Assembly: GCA_947492185.1 (NCBI GenBank)
Contig: CANLMR010000005.1
Location: 184,797 to 248,796, forward strand
Reading direction: 5' to 3'
From: an uncultured Tenacibaculum sp.
Lineage (GTDB): Bacteria; Bacteroidota; Bacteroidia; Flavobacteriales; Flavobacteriaceae
DNA length: 64,000 nucleotides
Position 1 is the stretch's first letter, and every line of letters starts with the position of its first letter. The translations under genes and the position numbers were made by a program. The notes beneath the pieces are model-generated. The model had not been told where the DNA came from, made no database searches, and was given only the letters and a program-made list of their open reading frames with translations. This document shows, one piece after another, positions 34,301 through 43,127 of this stretch.

Positions 34301-34712
34301 AGATTTATCTGTTGGCACACATACCATAAAAATAAAAGCTTGGGACACATATAATAATTCATCTGAAGCTACGTTAACCTTTGAGGTTGTAAGTGACACC
34401 AAATTGGTTTTAGAGAATGTTTTAAACTATCCAAATCCTTTCACTAACTACACTGAATTTTGGTTCAATCACAACAAACCTAATGAACCTCTTGAGGTTC
34501 AAGTACAAGTTTTTACAATATCGGGGAAACTAGTTAAAACTATTAACGAAACAGTACAAACAACTGGAGGTTTATCAAGAACTATTAACTGGAATGGTTT
34601 AGATGATTTCGGAAATAAAATAGGTAAAGGTGTCTATTTATATAAGTTAAAAGTAAGATCAACCGTAAGTAACCTTTCATCCGAAAAATATGAGAAACTC
34701 GTTATACTATAA
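31332..34712 (+). CDS. porU: Type IX secretion system sortase PorU (C25 peptidase family)
   Basis: A 1126-residue exported protein with signal peptide (KKLLFLFVLFLSFLGISQ). The gingipain-like C25 catalytic domain has His640 in YFGHGGEDG and Cys673 in VTCEFSRFDNP. Beta-sandwich domains follow. The C-terminal ~85 residues form a type A sorting-like domain (NYPNPFTNYTEFWF, NGLDDFGNKIGKGVYLYKLKV). PorU cleaves C-terminal signals of type IX cargo and joins the new C-terminus to surface lipopolysaccharide sugar, working with PorV, encoded 24-39 nt downstream depending on its start. Confidence 0.96.
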   Translation: MKKLLFLFVLFLSFLGISQTSNTVLSNGTWYKFAIDTTGVFKIDASFLRNLGINTNSIDPRNIKIYGNGGKTLPELASDFRYNDIQENSIFVSGEEDGTFNSNDYILFYGIGPHSWNIDITNETASHVQNIYSDQAFYFITVDDTPGKRINNQAIISSPSTISINTYDDFIFYEKENVSLLAVGRLWFGENFSVNRSQNFSIPFSNATSGSTVNVTVTAASQSSTASNMNINVNGTNAPTIGFPPVSNSTSSGLARYGQSLSQINSANSISIQIDYNNNGNPSARAFLDYIEVTGKKNLTSSGKQFTFRSFTEAKSTGIVEYSISNSSEIFQLWNVSDPINATNIQNESSSSSNFVFKSNGGNLNEYVVVNENDFYTPTQIQERTISNQNIHALTDIDYLVITNSELFNEAQRLADYHQANSNLNSKVVLLSEIYNEFSSGSPDVTGVRDFIKYLHDNSTSNKLQYVCFFGDSSYDYKDRISGNNNVVPTFHATQSFDLVSSYVTDDYFVMIDDSDGRMLGNDDIDISSGRIPVTTVQQANDVVNKILSYYNASSFGDWRNSVTLVADDIDVSTDATLQSGLEEVADSIKKYKPIFNVNKIYADAFKQENSSGGERYPQVKNAITNAIEKGTLVLDYFGHGGEDGLAAERVLEIPQIQDFNNSNLPLFITVTCEFSRFDNPLRDTAGEQLFLNRNGGAVSMITTTRDVFISLGEAFNKELTKYVLDFDNTDDAISKNLIKTKNETTSSQRFFIYYFGDPAMKLAIPKPDIRISRVNDIPITQPIDTLKALSRIKIDGIVTDNSGTPLNNFNGTVFTTIFDKPIDKTTLDNDGFGIINTFDSQESKIFRGKSSAQNGNFSFEFIIPKDIKITYGNAKFSFYAENQEIDKSGINLDIVVGGINNNAPEDIIGPDIQLFMNDESFIDGGTTNTSPNLIIKLSDISGINTSLTAVDHDIVAILDDNQSEPIILNDFYETELDDFTKGIVSYQLRDLSVGTHTIKIKAWDTYNNSSEATLTFEVVSDTKLVLENVLNYPNPFTNYTEFWFNHNKPNEPLEVQVQVFTISGKLVKTINETVQTTGGLSRTINWNGLDDFGNKIGKGVYLYKLKVRSTVSNLSSEKYEKLVIL

Positions 34713-34720
34713 TAAAATTA

Positions 34721-34728
34721 TATATTTG
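34721..34728 (+). promoter_or_regulatory. -7 promoter element inside the porU-porV gap
   Basis: TATATTTG ends 8 nt before the ATG at 34737 and 23 nt before the ATG at 34752. A promoter here favours the second start for porV. Confidence 0.5.
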
Positions 34729-34751
34729 CCAAAACAATGTTAAAATCAAAA

Positions 34752-35834
34752 ATGAAAAAATTTATACTACTGACATTATTAATTGGGTTTGGTTTAAAGA
34801 CCGTAGCTCAATCTAAAGCTATTACAACATCACTTCCATTTTTATTAATTACATCAGATGCAAGAGCAGGTGGTATGGGAGATATTGGAGTTGCAACTTC
34901 TTCAGATGCATTCTCTTTATTTCATAATCCTGCGAAAATAGTTTTTAACCAAAGTAAATTAAGCATAGGGGCTAATTACGTACCTTGGTTACGTAATTTA
35001 ACTGATGATATCTTTGCAGGAAACTTATCTTTAGTAAACAGATTCAGTGAAAATAGTGCTTGGGGTGTAGATTTAAAATATTTCTCTCTAGGAAGAATTG
35101 AGCTTACAGATGATATTGGACTACCAACAGGTTTTAAAAACCCTACTGAATTTGCTTTATCTGGATATTATTCATTAAAATTAAGTGAACGTTTTTCAAT
35201 GGGAGTTGGTTTAAAATATATAAACTCTAATTTAGATGTAGATGATTCATTAGAAGCAGTAAATTCTTTTGCTGTTGATATTTCTGCGTATTATCAGTCT
35301 GATGAAGAAAATTACGGAACTTTTAATGGACGTTACCGTATTGGTGTTAATGTTGCTAACATTGGTCCTAAAGTAGAATATACTCCTGGCGAAGAAAACT
35401 TTATCCCTGCTATTGGTAAATTAGGAGCAGGATTTGACTTTATCTTTGATGACTACAATACACTTGGTTTAAACTTAGAATTTAGAAAATTATTGGTTCC
35501 TTCTAGTGGGACTGCTTCTACTAGAGGCTGGTTCGAAGGAATGTTTACTTCTTTAGGAGATAGAGATTTTAGCGAAGAGTTAAAAGAGGTTAACTGGTCA
35601 TTTGGTGCTGAATATATGTATAACAATGCATTTGCAGTTAGAGCTGGTTATTTTAATGAAAGTGAAATTAAAGGAAATAGAAAATTTTTCACTTTAGGTG
35701 CTGGATTTACAGCTCAAGCTTTTTCTGTTGACTTATCATATTTAATTAATACTTCTGATGTAAACAATCCTTTAGAAAATACTTTGCGTTTTTCTTTAGC
35801 GTTTGATATCGGTGAAATTTATGAAGACTATTAA
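34752..35834 (+). CDS. porV: Type IX secretion outer-membrane shuttle protein PorV (LptO)
   Basis: A 360-residue FadL-like outer-membrane beta-barrel from ATG 34752 (an in-frame ATG at 34737 adds five residues). Signal peptide KKFILLTLLIGFGLKTVAQ, then the family start SLPFLLITSDARAGGMGDIGVATSSDAFSLFHNPAK. Many amphipathic strands follow and it ends ENTLRFSLAFDIGE. PorV collects cargo from the SprA/Sov translocon and presents it to PorU (known). It follows porU and precedes a terminator. Confidence 0.95.
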   Translation: MKKFILLTLLIGFGLKTVAQSKAITTSLPFLLITSDARAGGMGDIGVATSSDAFSLFHNPAKIVFNQSKLSIGANYVPWLRNLTDDIFAGNLSLVNRFSENSAWGVDLKYFSLGRIELTDDIGLPTGFKNPTEFALSGYYSLKLSERFSMGVGLKYINSNLDVDDSLEAVNSFAVDISAYYQSDEENYGTFNGRYRIGVNVANIGPKVEYTPGEENFIPAIGKLGAGFDFIFDDYNTLGLNLEFRKLLVPSSGTASTRGWFEGMFTSLGDRDFSEELKEVNWSFGAEYMYNNAFAVRAGYFNESEIKGNRKFFTLGAGFTAQAFSVDLSYLINTSDVNNPLENTLRFSLAFDIGEIYEDY

Positions 35835-35864
35835 CATAGTTTTTTAGTATATTAGTAAAAAATT

Positions 35865-35891
35865 AAAAGCAGTCAATTGACTGCTTTTTTT
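35865..35891 (+). terminator. Terminator of the porU-porV unit
   Basis: A perfect palindrome AAAAGCAGTCAA / TTGACTGCTTTT (35865-35888) runs into a T tract. It ends at the in-frame TTG (35890) before cdd, which argues for the later ATG as the cdd start. Confidence 0.85.
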
Positions 35892-35904
35892 GACTCATAA
35901 TTTT

Positions 35905-36387
35905 ATGAAAGAAATAGATTTTTCTTTAAAAGCCAAAATGTTTGATTCCGTTTTAGAATTATCAAAAGACGAACAAAACTTAATGGGTAAAGCAATTACT
36001 GCAAGAAATAATGCTTATGCTCCATACTCAAAATTTCAAGTAGGAGCTGCCATTCTACTAGATAACAATATTATTATAACTGGAAATAATCAAGAAAATG
36101 CTGCTTATCCATCTGGAATGTGTGCCGAACGTGTAGCAATTTGGAGTGCAGGTGCGCAATATCCAAATATGATTGTCAAAAAAATTGCTATTACTGCGGC
36201 CTCTTCAGAAATTGAGGTAAAAAACCCGGTAGGTCCATGTGGAGCGTGTAGACAAGCACTATATGAATATGAATTCAATCAAAAGGAACCAATTGAGATT
36301 ATTTTCATGGGAGAAATCGGAAAAATAATTAAGGTAACTTCTTTAGCTTCTCTTCTTCCTTTCTCTTTTGATAGCTCATACCTCTAA
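35905..36387 (+). CDS. cdd: Cytidine deaminase
   Basis: A 160-residue zinc enzyme that deaminates cytidine/deoxycytidine to uridine forms. The zinc/catalytic motifs are CAERVAIW (Cys and proton-shuttle Glu) and PCGACRQALYE (two Cys), and the substrate region is NAYAPYSKFQVGAA. The ATG at 35905 is preferred over the upstream TTG in the terminator. Cytoplasmic pyrimidine salvage, as with udk elsewhere in the window. Confidence 0.95.
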   Translation: MKEIDFSLKAKMFDSVLELSKDEQNLMGKAITARNNAYAPYSKFQVGAAILLDNNIIITGNNQENAAYPSGMCAERVAIWSAGAQYPNMIVKKIAITAASSEIEVKNPVGPCGACRQALYEYEFNQKEPIEIIFMGEIGKIIKVTSLASLLPFSFDSSYL

Positions 36388-36508
36388 ATTTCATCTTTTT
36401 AAAAAATTAAGTTTTTCTCTATAAAAAACATATTTCCCTTAAGGAACATGGTTTAATATTCACAATTTAAAGCTGTATATTTTACGAAAATAAAAATTTA
36501 GAGCCGTG

Positions 36509-36516
36509 TATATTTG
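36509..36516 (+). promoter_or_regulatory. -7-like element upstream of the FabH-like gene
   Basis: TATATTTG, about 98 nt before the ATG at 36615. A leader of about 90 nt would follow. The rest of 36388-36614 shows nothing else. Confidence 0.4.
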
Positions 36517-36614
36517 TAAATTCATAAAAATAAAACATCATTTTGATAATTAATAGGTTATACACACTAAATCCTTTTTATTTGTTGTTATAGTAGGCCC
36601 TAACATTTATTTAT

Positions 36615-37676
36615 ATGACAGCAGTTATTACTGGAACAGGAAGTTATATTCCTACCATAAAGAAGGATAATAAACAATTTAGCGGTAATCGATTTTTAAA
36701 TGCCGATGGATCATCTTTTGAATCTAACAATACTGTTATTATTCAAAAGTTTAAAACAATTACTGGAATTGAAGAAAGAAGATATGCAGAAGACCATTTT
36801 AATGCTTCAGACTTAGGGTATCTTGCTGCTGAAAAAGCAATCGAAAATGCAGGAATAAATTCAGAAGAAATAGATTACATAATTTTCGCTCATAATTTTG
36901 GAGACGTAAAAAATGATGCTATTCAAAGTGATATTTTACCAAGTTTAGCTACAAGGGTTAAGCATTTACTTAAAATTAATAATCCAAACTGCGTTGCTTA
37001 TGACATTTTATTTGGTTGCCCAGGATGGATAGAAGGTGTTATCCAAGCAAAAGCATTTATAAAAGCAGAAATAGCTAAAACTGTTTTAGTTATTGGTTCT
37101 GAAACTTTATCTAGAGTTATAGATAAGCATGATAGAGATTCAATGATTTATAGTGATGGTGCAGGTGCATGCATAGTTCAAGGTTCTAACGATGCTGATA
37201 GCGGTATTTTAAGTCATGCTTCGCAAACGTTTGCGAAAAAAGAAGCTTATCACTTATTCTTCGGTAACTCTTATGATAAAAATGAAGATCCTAATGTTCG
37301 ATACATTAAAATGTATGGAAGAAAGATTTATGAATTTGCATTAACTCATGTTCCAAATGCAATGAAAATTGCTTTAGACAAAAGTAATGTAGACATATCT
37401 GAGGTAAAAAAAGTTTTCATTCATCAAGCAAATGAAAAAATGGATGAAGCAATAATCAAACGCTTTTACAGACTATACAAAAAACCTGTGCCAGAGTTCA
37501 TTATGCCTATGAGTATTCACAAATTAGGAAACAGCTCTGTGGCAACAGTACCTACTCTACTCGATTTAGTTTTAAACAATAAAATAGAAAATCATAAGGT
37601 AGAAAAAGGAGACGTAATCATCTTAGCATCGGTTGGAGCAGGTATGAATATTAATGCTATTGTTTATCGTTATTAA
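36615..37676 (+). CDS. 3-oxoacyl-ACP synthase III-like protein
   Basis: A 353-residue thiolase-fold condensing enzyme of the FabH group. The catalytic triad is visible: Cys135 in LFGCPGWIEG, His in VFIHQANEKM, Asn in LGNSSVATVPTLL. YSDGAGACIV is the usual dimer/active-site strand. It condenses an acyl-CoA primer with malonyl-ACP, or a related reaction. An N-terminal insertion (about residues 18-40) sets it apart from housekeeping FabH, so a specialised role is possible. Next to guaA, separate promoter. Confidence 0.88.
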   Translation: MTAVITGTGSYIPTIKKDNKQFSGNRFLNADGSSFESNNTVIIQKFKTITGIEERRYAEDHFNASDLGYLAAEKAIENAGINSEEIDYIIFAHNFGDVKNDAIQSDILPSLATRVKHLLKINNPNCVAYDILFGCPGWIEGVIQAKAFIKAEIAKTVLVIGSETLSRVIDKHDRDSMIYSDGAGACIVQGSNDADSGILSHASQTFAKKEAYHLFFGNSYDKNEDPNVRYIKMYGRKIYEFALTHVPNAMKIALDKSNVDISEVKKVFIHQANEKMDEAIIKRFYRLYKKPVPEFIMPMSIHKLGNSSVATVPTLLDLVLNNKIENHKVEKGDVIILASVGAGMNINAIVYRY

Positions 37677-37713
37677 AATCTAAAAAATAAGGGCAAAAAT
37701 AAAATCAAACTAT

Positions 37714-37721
37714 TATTTTTG
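37714..37721 (+). promoter_or_regulatory. -7 promoter element abutting the guaA start
   Basis: TATTTTTG ends 3 nt before the guaA ATG at 37725, so a transcript from here would be leaderless or nearly so. The apparent TTG start at 37719 lies inside this element. Confidence 0.45.
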
Positions 37722-37724
37722 CGG

Positions 37725-39260
37725 ATGCAACAACACAACGTACTTATATTAGATTTCGGTTCGCAATACACGCAGTTAATTGCGCGCCGTGTGAGAGAGT
37801 TAAATATTTATTGTGAAATTCATCCTTACAATAAAATCCCAGAGAATTTAGACAATTTTAAAGCAGTTATCTTATCAGGTAGTCCGTACTCAGTAAGATC
37901 AGAAGAAGCACCACATCCGGATTTATCAGGAATTAGAGGAAAAAAGCCTCTTCTTGCTGTTTGTTATGGCGCACAATACTTAGCACATTTTTCTGGAGGG
38001 CTAGTAGCTCCATCTAACACCAGAGAATACGGAAGAGCTAATCTATCTTTTGTAAAAGAAAGTGAAACTTTTTTCAAAAACATTTCGACAGGAAGTCAAG
38101 TATGGATGAGTCATTCAGATACTATTAAAAACTTACCTGAGAACGGTGTTTTATTAGCTAGTACTCATGATGTAGAAAATGCAGCTTATAAAATAGAAGG
38201 TGAGACAACGTATGCTATTCAGTTTCATCCAGAAGTATATCATTCTACTGATGGCACTCAATTATTAAAAAACTTTTTAGTTGATATCGCGGATTTAGAG
38301 CAAAATTGGACACCAAATTCATTTGTGGAATCTACTGTAAATGGACTAAAAGAAAAAATAGGTGATGATCGTGTAATTTTAGGGCTTTCGGGAGGTGTCG
38401 ATTCTACTGTCGCTGGTGTTCTTCTTCATAAAGCAATTGGGAAAAACTTACACTGTATTTTTGTAAACAATGGTCTTTTAAGAAAAAATGAGTACGAAAA
38501 TGTACTTAAGCAATACGAAGGAATGGGATTAAACGTTAAAGGTGTAGATGCATCTGAACGTTTTTTATCAGCTTTGGAAGGAATTAGTGATCCTGAAACG
38601 AAAAGAAAAGCAATAGGACGCGTTTTTATTGAAGTTTTTGATGATGAAGCTGCAAAAGTAGAAAACGCAAAATGGTTAGCTCAAGGAACTATTTATCCTG
38701 ATGTAATTGAATCAGTATCTGTAAATGGCGGACCATCAGCAACAATTAAAAGTCATCATAATGTTGGAGGATTACCTGACTTTATGAAACTAAAAGTAGT
38801 TGAACCTTTACGAATGATTTTTAAAGATGAAGTAAGACGTGTAGGAGCATCTATGGGAATAGATAAAGAGTTATTAGGTAGACACCCTTTTCCTGGACCA
38901 GGTTTAGCAATTAGAATTTTAGGAGATATCACTTCAGAAAAAGTTCGTATTTTGCAGGAAGTGGATGCTATTTTTATAGATGGTTTAAAAGAAAGCGGTT
39001 TATATAATAGTGTTTGGCAAGCTGGAGCTATTTTATTACCTGTAAACTCTGTTGGAGTTATGGGAGATGAAAGAACTTATGAAAAAGTGGTAGCTTTAAG
39101 AGCTGTTGAAAGCACGGATGGTATGACCGCAGATTGGGTAAATTTACCTTATGAGTTTTTACAAAAAACATCAAATAAAATAATAAACAACGTAAAAGGT
39201 GTGAATAGAGTAGTTTATGATATTAGCTCTAAACCACCTGCAACTATTGAATGGGAATAA
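37725..39260 (+). CDS. guaA: GMP synthase (glutamine-hydrolysing)
   Basis: A 511-residue two-part enzyme making GMP from XMP. The N-terminal class I amidotransferase has catalytic Cys80 in AVCYGAQY and the His/Glu of QFHPEVYHS. The ATP pyrophosphatase P-loop is [12 protein letters not shown]. The dimerisation domain ends [11 protein letters not shown]. The ATG at 37725 ([14 protein letters not shown]) matches the family N-terminus. Cytoplasmic purine synthesis. Confidence 0.97.
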   Translation: MQQHNVLILDFGSQYTQLIARRVRELNIYCEIHPYNKIPENLDNFKAVILSGSPYSVRSEEAPHPDLSGIRGKKPLLAVCYGAQYLAHFSGGLVAPSNTREYGRANLSFVKESETFFKNISTGSQVWMSHSDTIKNLPENGVLLASTHDVENAAYKIEGETTYAIQFHPEVYHSTDGTQLLKNFLVDIADLEQNWTPNSFVESTVNGLKEKIGDDRVILGLSGGVDSTVAGVLLHKAIGKNLHCIFVNNGLLRKNEYENVLKQYEGMGLNVKGVDASERFLSALEGISDPETKRKAIGRVFIEVFDDEAAKVENAKWLAQGTIYPDVIESVSVNGGPSATIKSHHNVGGLPDFMKLKVVEPLRMIFKDEVRRVGASMGIDKELLGRHPFPGPGLAIRILGDITSEKVRILQEVDAIFIDGLKESGLYNSVWQAGAILLPVNSVGVMGDERTYEKVVALRAVESTDGMTADWVNLPYEFLQKTSNKIINNVKGVNRVVYDISSKPPATIEWE

Positions 39261-39298
39261 ATTTATAAATATCTCATTTGGGGTTTAATAAAAGTTAT

Positions 39299-41167
39299 AT
39301 GAGTAAAATAAAATTTTGGGCTATTACATTTGTTTTAACAATTCTAGTTTCTTGTAGTCAACAAAAAAGATACATCTCTTATAAAGTTAAAGAAGGTGAA
39401 ACTATGAGAGATATTGCAGAACGTATTAATGTTAAAACTGAAGATTTAGAACGTTTAAATCCAGATGTTGGAGATAATCCTGCTGCAAATAGTACAATTG
39501 TAATTCCCAATCCTGAATTTAAAAAAACAATTCCGTTAATTCAAGATTCTGATAAAGACAAAGAAGATACTCCTGAAACTGACAATGGACAAAATGAACC
39601 AATAACAGATGTTGATGAAGTAAAAAATGCTCCAGATTCTACACAAATTGTAAGAACTGTTTATGAGTATAAAACACATATTGTTAAGCCAGGTGAAACA
39701 GTTTATCGATTAACTAAGACTTATAATATTTCAAAAAGTGAGTTAATAAAATTAAATCCGGAATTTCCAAAAATCAAAGACAACCTTTTAAGTGTTGGTC
39801 AAGAATTAAAGGTAAAAGTAGCAGAGAAAAAGCTCATCTATATTTCTAGAGAAGAAGATCTTAAAAACCATGTTACACATACAGTTAAACCTAAAGAAAC
39901 TATTTATAGTTTAACTCGTTTCTATAATATCACGAAACAAGAATTAATGGATTTAAACCCAGAGTTCCCAGAGCTAAAAGATAATAGTTTATCTATTGGT
40001 CAGGTTTTAAGAATTCGTCCAAAAGAAGAAGAATTGACTACTGATAGTGCTTCTATTTATATAGATACTGTTGCAGTTACAGATCCTATTAAAATCGCAT
40101 TTTTACTTCCTTTTAAAGCTCGTGAATATGATAGTGTTTCTTCAGAGAATATTTTTGATGAAAGAAAATCTAGAAGAAGTGCACGAGTAGCAAATATGGT
40201 AACAGATTTTTATCTAGGTGCTGAAATGGCTCTTGATTCCATTAAAACTAACGGCATTCAGATAGATGTTTCTGTTTTTGATACTGGAAATAGAGGAAAG
40301 TTAGTTACACAAATTCTAGAGGAAGATAAGTTAGATGACAAAGATGTCATTATAGGTCCTTTTTATTCTGATCAAGTAGACAAAGTAGCTGATGATGTTA
40401 AAAGTCCTGTAGTTTTTCCACACTTTTCAAAGAGTCAAGATGAATTCTCTTCTTCGAGAATAATAAAATCTGCTCCAGATAAAGAAACTCACAGTGATTT
40501 CTTAATTCAATATTTGAATGAAATTTACAACGGTGAAACTATTTTTATTGTTAGTGATGGAAAAGAACAATCAAATGAACAGTTAGAGTATCTAGAAAAG
40601 GAGTTTAAGAAAAACGATTCTATTAAAAATATTTTCACCTTAAAACCTGAGAAAGGTTATATAAAGAAGGAACGATTTACTGATAATATGAAACCAAATG
40701 TTCATAACTGGGTAATATTAACTTCAGGTGTAAAATCGGATATTGCCGATGCTATTAATAGTATGGTAGTACTTCCTGAAGATGTAAGTGCACAGGTATT
40801 TACCATAGATAAAACCGCTGCTTTTGACGAGATTAATAATAATACTCTAGCAAGGATCGGTTTTACTTTTGTTACGGATAACTTTTCAGATGAAAATGAC
40901 AACAATTTAAAAAGCTTTATCAGAAAATATCGCAAAAGAAATAAGGATGTACCTTCTGAGTACGCAATTAGAGGATTTGATTTAACCTATGATGTATTAA
41001 TTAGGTTAGCTTCAGGAGAAGATCTTACCGACACCTATAAAGAAGGAGTCTCTATGCGTTTAGAAAACAAGTTCGATTTTAGTAAAAAACTATTTGGATC
41101 AACAAGTAATAAAGGATTATTTATTGTTCGTTATAATAAAGATTTAACTCTAGAACGATTAAAATAG
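39299..41167 (+). CDS. LysM lipoprotein fused to a periplasmic-binding-protein-like domain
   Basis: 622 residues from ATG 39299. The lipoprotein signal ends LVSC with Cys19. Three LysM repeats follow at about 26-70, 125-170 and 195-240 (YKVKEGETMRDIA, HIVKPGETVYRLT, HTVKPKETIYSLT), binding peptidoglycan. The C-terminal ~370 residues resemble type 1 periplasmic binding proteins/LpoA-like regulators (IKIAFLLPFKAREYD, DVIIGPFYSDQVDKVAD, EYAIRGFDLTYDVLI). It is probably a cell-wall-attached factor in murein or envelope assembly; the ligand is unknown. It starts 38 nt after guaA. Confidence 0.88.
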   Translation: MSKIKFWAITFVLTILVSCSQQKRYISYKVKEGETMRDIAERINVKTEDLERLNPDVGDNPAANSTIVIPNPEFKKTIPLIQDSDKDKEDTPETDNGQNEPITDVDEVKNAPDSTQIVRTVYEYKTHIVKPGETVYRLTKTYNISKSELIKLNPEFPKIKDNLLSVGQELKVKVAEKKLIYISREEDLKNHVTHTVKPKETIYSLTRFYNITKQELMDLNPEFPELKDNSLSIGQVLRIRPKEEELTTDSASIYIDTVAVTDPIKIAFLLPFKAREYDSVSSENIFDERKSRRSARVANMVTDFYLGAEMALDSIKTNGIQIDVSVFDTGNRGKLVTQILEEDKLDDKDVIIGPFYSDQVDKVADDVKSPVVFPHFSKSQDEFSSSRIIKSAPDKETHSDFLIQYLNEIYNGETIFIVSDGKEQSNEQLEYLEKEFKKNDSIKNIFTLKPEKGYIKKERFTDNMKPNVHNWVILTSGVKSDIADAINSMVVLPEDVSAQVFTIDKTAAFDEINNNTLARIGFTFVTDNFSDENDNNLKSFIRKYRKRNKDVPSEYAIRGFDLTYDVLIRLASGEDLTDTYKEGVSMRLENKFDFSKKLFGSTSNKGLFIVRYNKDLTLERLK

Positions 41168-41186
41168 TACTATATAACTAATAAAT

Positions 41187-41220
41187 AAAAAGCCGATATA
41201 ATAACTATATCGGCTTTTTA
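41187..41220. terminator. Bidirectional terminator between the LysM gene and rfbB
   Basis: Arms AGCCGATATA (41191-41200) and TATATCGGCT (41206-41215) with flanking A and T tracts end both convergent units. Confidence 0.9.
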
Positions 41221-42270
41221 TTTATTTTCATACATTTCTTTGTAGTATTCTAAATAATCTCCACTGGTAACATTTTTAATCCAATCCTGATTACTTAGAT
41301 ACCATTTAACCGTTTTTTCTATTCCTTCTTCAAACTGTAATGATGGTTCCCAGCCTAATTCATCTTTTAGTTTAGTTGAGTCAATAGCATATCTATAATC
41401 ATGCCCAGCTCTGTCTTTAACAAATGTTATTAATTTCTCAGAAGTTCCTTCTGTATTACCCAAAAGCTTATCAACTGTTTTAATTAGAACTTTAACTAAA
41501 TCAATGTTTTTCCACTCGTTAAAACCTCCAATATTATATGTCTCTCCTACTTTTCCTTGATGAAAAATTAAATCGATTGCTCTAGCATGATCTTCTACAA
41601 ATAACCAATCTCTTACATTTTTACCTTCTCCATAAACTGGTAATTCCTTATTTGTACATATATTATTTATAAATAGAGGAATTAATTTTTCTGGAAATTG
41701 ATATGAACCATAGTTATTTGAACAGTTTGAAATTACAATTGGTAGATTATAGGTGTCATGAAATGATCGTACAAAGTGATCTGAAGAAGCTTTCGAGGCA
41801 GAATATGGTGAATGAGGATCATATGATGTTTTCTCTGTAAAAAACCCATCATCTCCCAGACTGCCATAAACTTCATCAGTAGAAATGTGATAAAATAATT
41901 TATCTGAAAGATTATTATTCCAATTTGTTTTTGCCGCTTGTAACAAACTTAAAGTTCCCATTACGTTCGTTCTGGCAAACGACAACGGATCTTTAATCGA
42001 TCTATCAACATGAGATTCAGCAGCTAAATGAATTACACTATCAATTTTATATTCTTTAAAAACTGCATCAATTGCATCAAAATCACAAATATCTGCTTTA
42101 ACAAAAGTATAATTACTCTTTGATTCTATATCCTTCAAACTCTCTAAATTCCCTGCGTAGGTTAAAGCATCTAGATTAATAATTTTCTTTTTAGGGTAAT
42201 TATTTACAAATAATCGAACAACATGTGATCCAATAAAACCAGCACCTCCTGTAATTAATATATTATTCAT
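41218..42270 (-). CDS. rfbB: dTDP-glucose 4,6-dehydratase
   Basis: A 350-residue extended SDR. NAD motif GGAGFIGSHV at residues 7-16. Catalytic STDEVYG and YSASKASSDH. Family motifs AAESHVDRSI and NNYGSYQFPEKLIP. Second step of dTDP-L-rhamnose synthesis. Last gene of the rfbA-C-D-B unit, 4 nt after rfbD, ending at the bidirectional terminator. Confidence 0.96.
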   Translation of the reverse strand: MNNILITGGAGFIGSHVVRLFVNNYPKKKIINLDALTYAGNLESLKDIESKSNYTFVKADICDFDAIDAVFKEYKIDSVIHLAAESHVDRSIKDPLSFARTNVMGTLSLLQAAKTNWNNNLSDKLFYHISTDEVYGSLGDDGFFTEKTSYDPHSPYSASKASSDHFVRSFHDTYNLPIVISNCSNNYGSYQFPEKLIPLFINNICTNKELPVYGEGKNVRDWLFVEDHARAIDLIFHQGKVGETYNIGGFNEWKNIDLVKVLIKTVDKLLGNTEGTSEKLITFVKDRAGHDYRYAIDSTKLKDELGWEPSLQFEEGIEKTVKWYLSNQDWIKNVTSGDYLEYYKEMYENK

Positions 42271-42274
42271 CTAC

Positions 42275-43126
42275 TTAATTTTGACAGTTATTTATACACT
42301 CTTTAAGTGAATCTTTCCAAAATGGAATATTAAGATTAAAATCTTCCTTAATTTTCGTGGTATCCATTACTGAAAAATAAGGTCTTTTAGCCAAAGTCTT
42401 ATAATCTTCTGATTTTATCGGTAAAACTTCACAATCTAAATTAGCTATAGCCATTATCTCTTTTGCAAATTCAAACCAAGATGTAACTCCTGAATTCGAA
42501 TAATGATAAATTTCCTGTTTATTAGAGAAGTCTGATTCTAATAATTGTAAACAAACATTAGCTAAATCTCTAGCATAAGTTGGTGAACCAATCTGATCTT
42601 CTACTACTTGTAATTTTGATTTTTCTTTTCCAAGTCTCAACATAGTTTTAACGAAGTTATTACCAAAACTAGAATACAACCAAGATGTTCTTATGATTAC
42701 ACCTTCTACTTCAGATTCCAAAAAATATTCTTCTCCTAGCCTTTTAGAAACTCCATAAGCATTTATTGGGTCAGTACCATCTGTTTCTTTAAGTGGAACC
42801 TTAGCATTACCGTCAAAAACATAATCCGTAGAAATATGTATCATTTTACCCATATCCCCTAAAGCTAATATTAAATTTTTAACACCTTTAGCATTAATTT
42901 CTATAGCTTTTTCTATTTCTTCTTCAGCTTTATCAACTGACGTATAAGCTGCACAATTAATTACAAAATTAATTTTATTCTTTTTAATATAATTCTTTAC
43001 GTCTTTCAGAATTGTTATGTCTAATTTCTTAGAGTTTTCAAAGAAAAAAGTATGGTTGATTTGTTTTGATTGCTGCTGAATTTCTGCACCTAATTGTCCC
43101 GATGCACCTGTAACTAATATATTCAT
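42275..43126 (-). CDS. rfbD: dTDP-4-dehydrorhamnose reductase
   Basis: A 283-residue SDR. NADPH motif VTGASGQLGAEI. Catalytic HISTDYVFDG and YGVSKRLGE. IIRTSWLYSSFGNNF is characteristic of RmlD. Last step to dTDP-L-rhamnose. One base separates it from rfbC and 4 nt from rfbB. Confidence 0.95.
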   Translation of the reverse strand: MNILVTGASGQLGAEIQQQSKQINHTFFFENSKKLDITILKDVKNYIKKNKINFVINCAAYTSVDKAEEEIEKAIEINAKGVKNLILALGDMGKMIHISTDYVFDGNAKVPLKETDGTDPINAYGVSKRLGEEYFLESEVEGVIIRTSWLYSSFGNNFVKTMLRLGKEKSKLQVVEDQIGSPTYARDLANVCLQLLESDFSNKQEIYHYSNSGVTSWFEFAKEIMAIANLDCEVLPIKSEDYKTLAKRPYFSVMDTTKIKEDFNLNIPFWKDSLKECINNCQN

Positions 43127-43127
43127 A

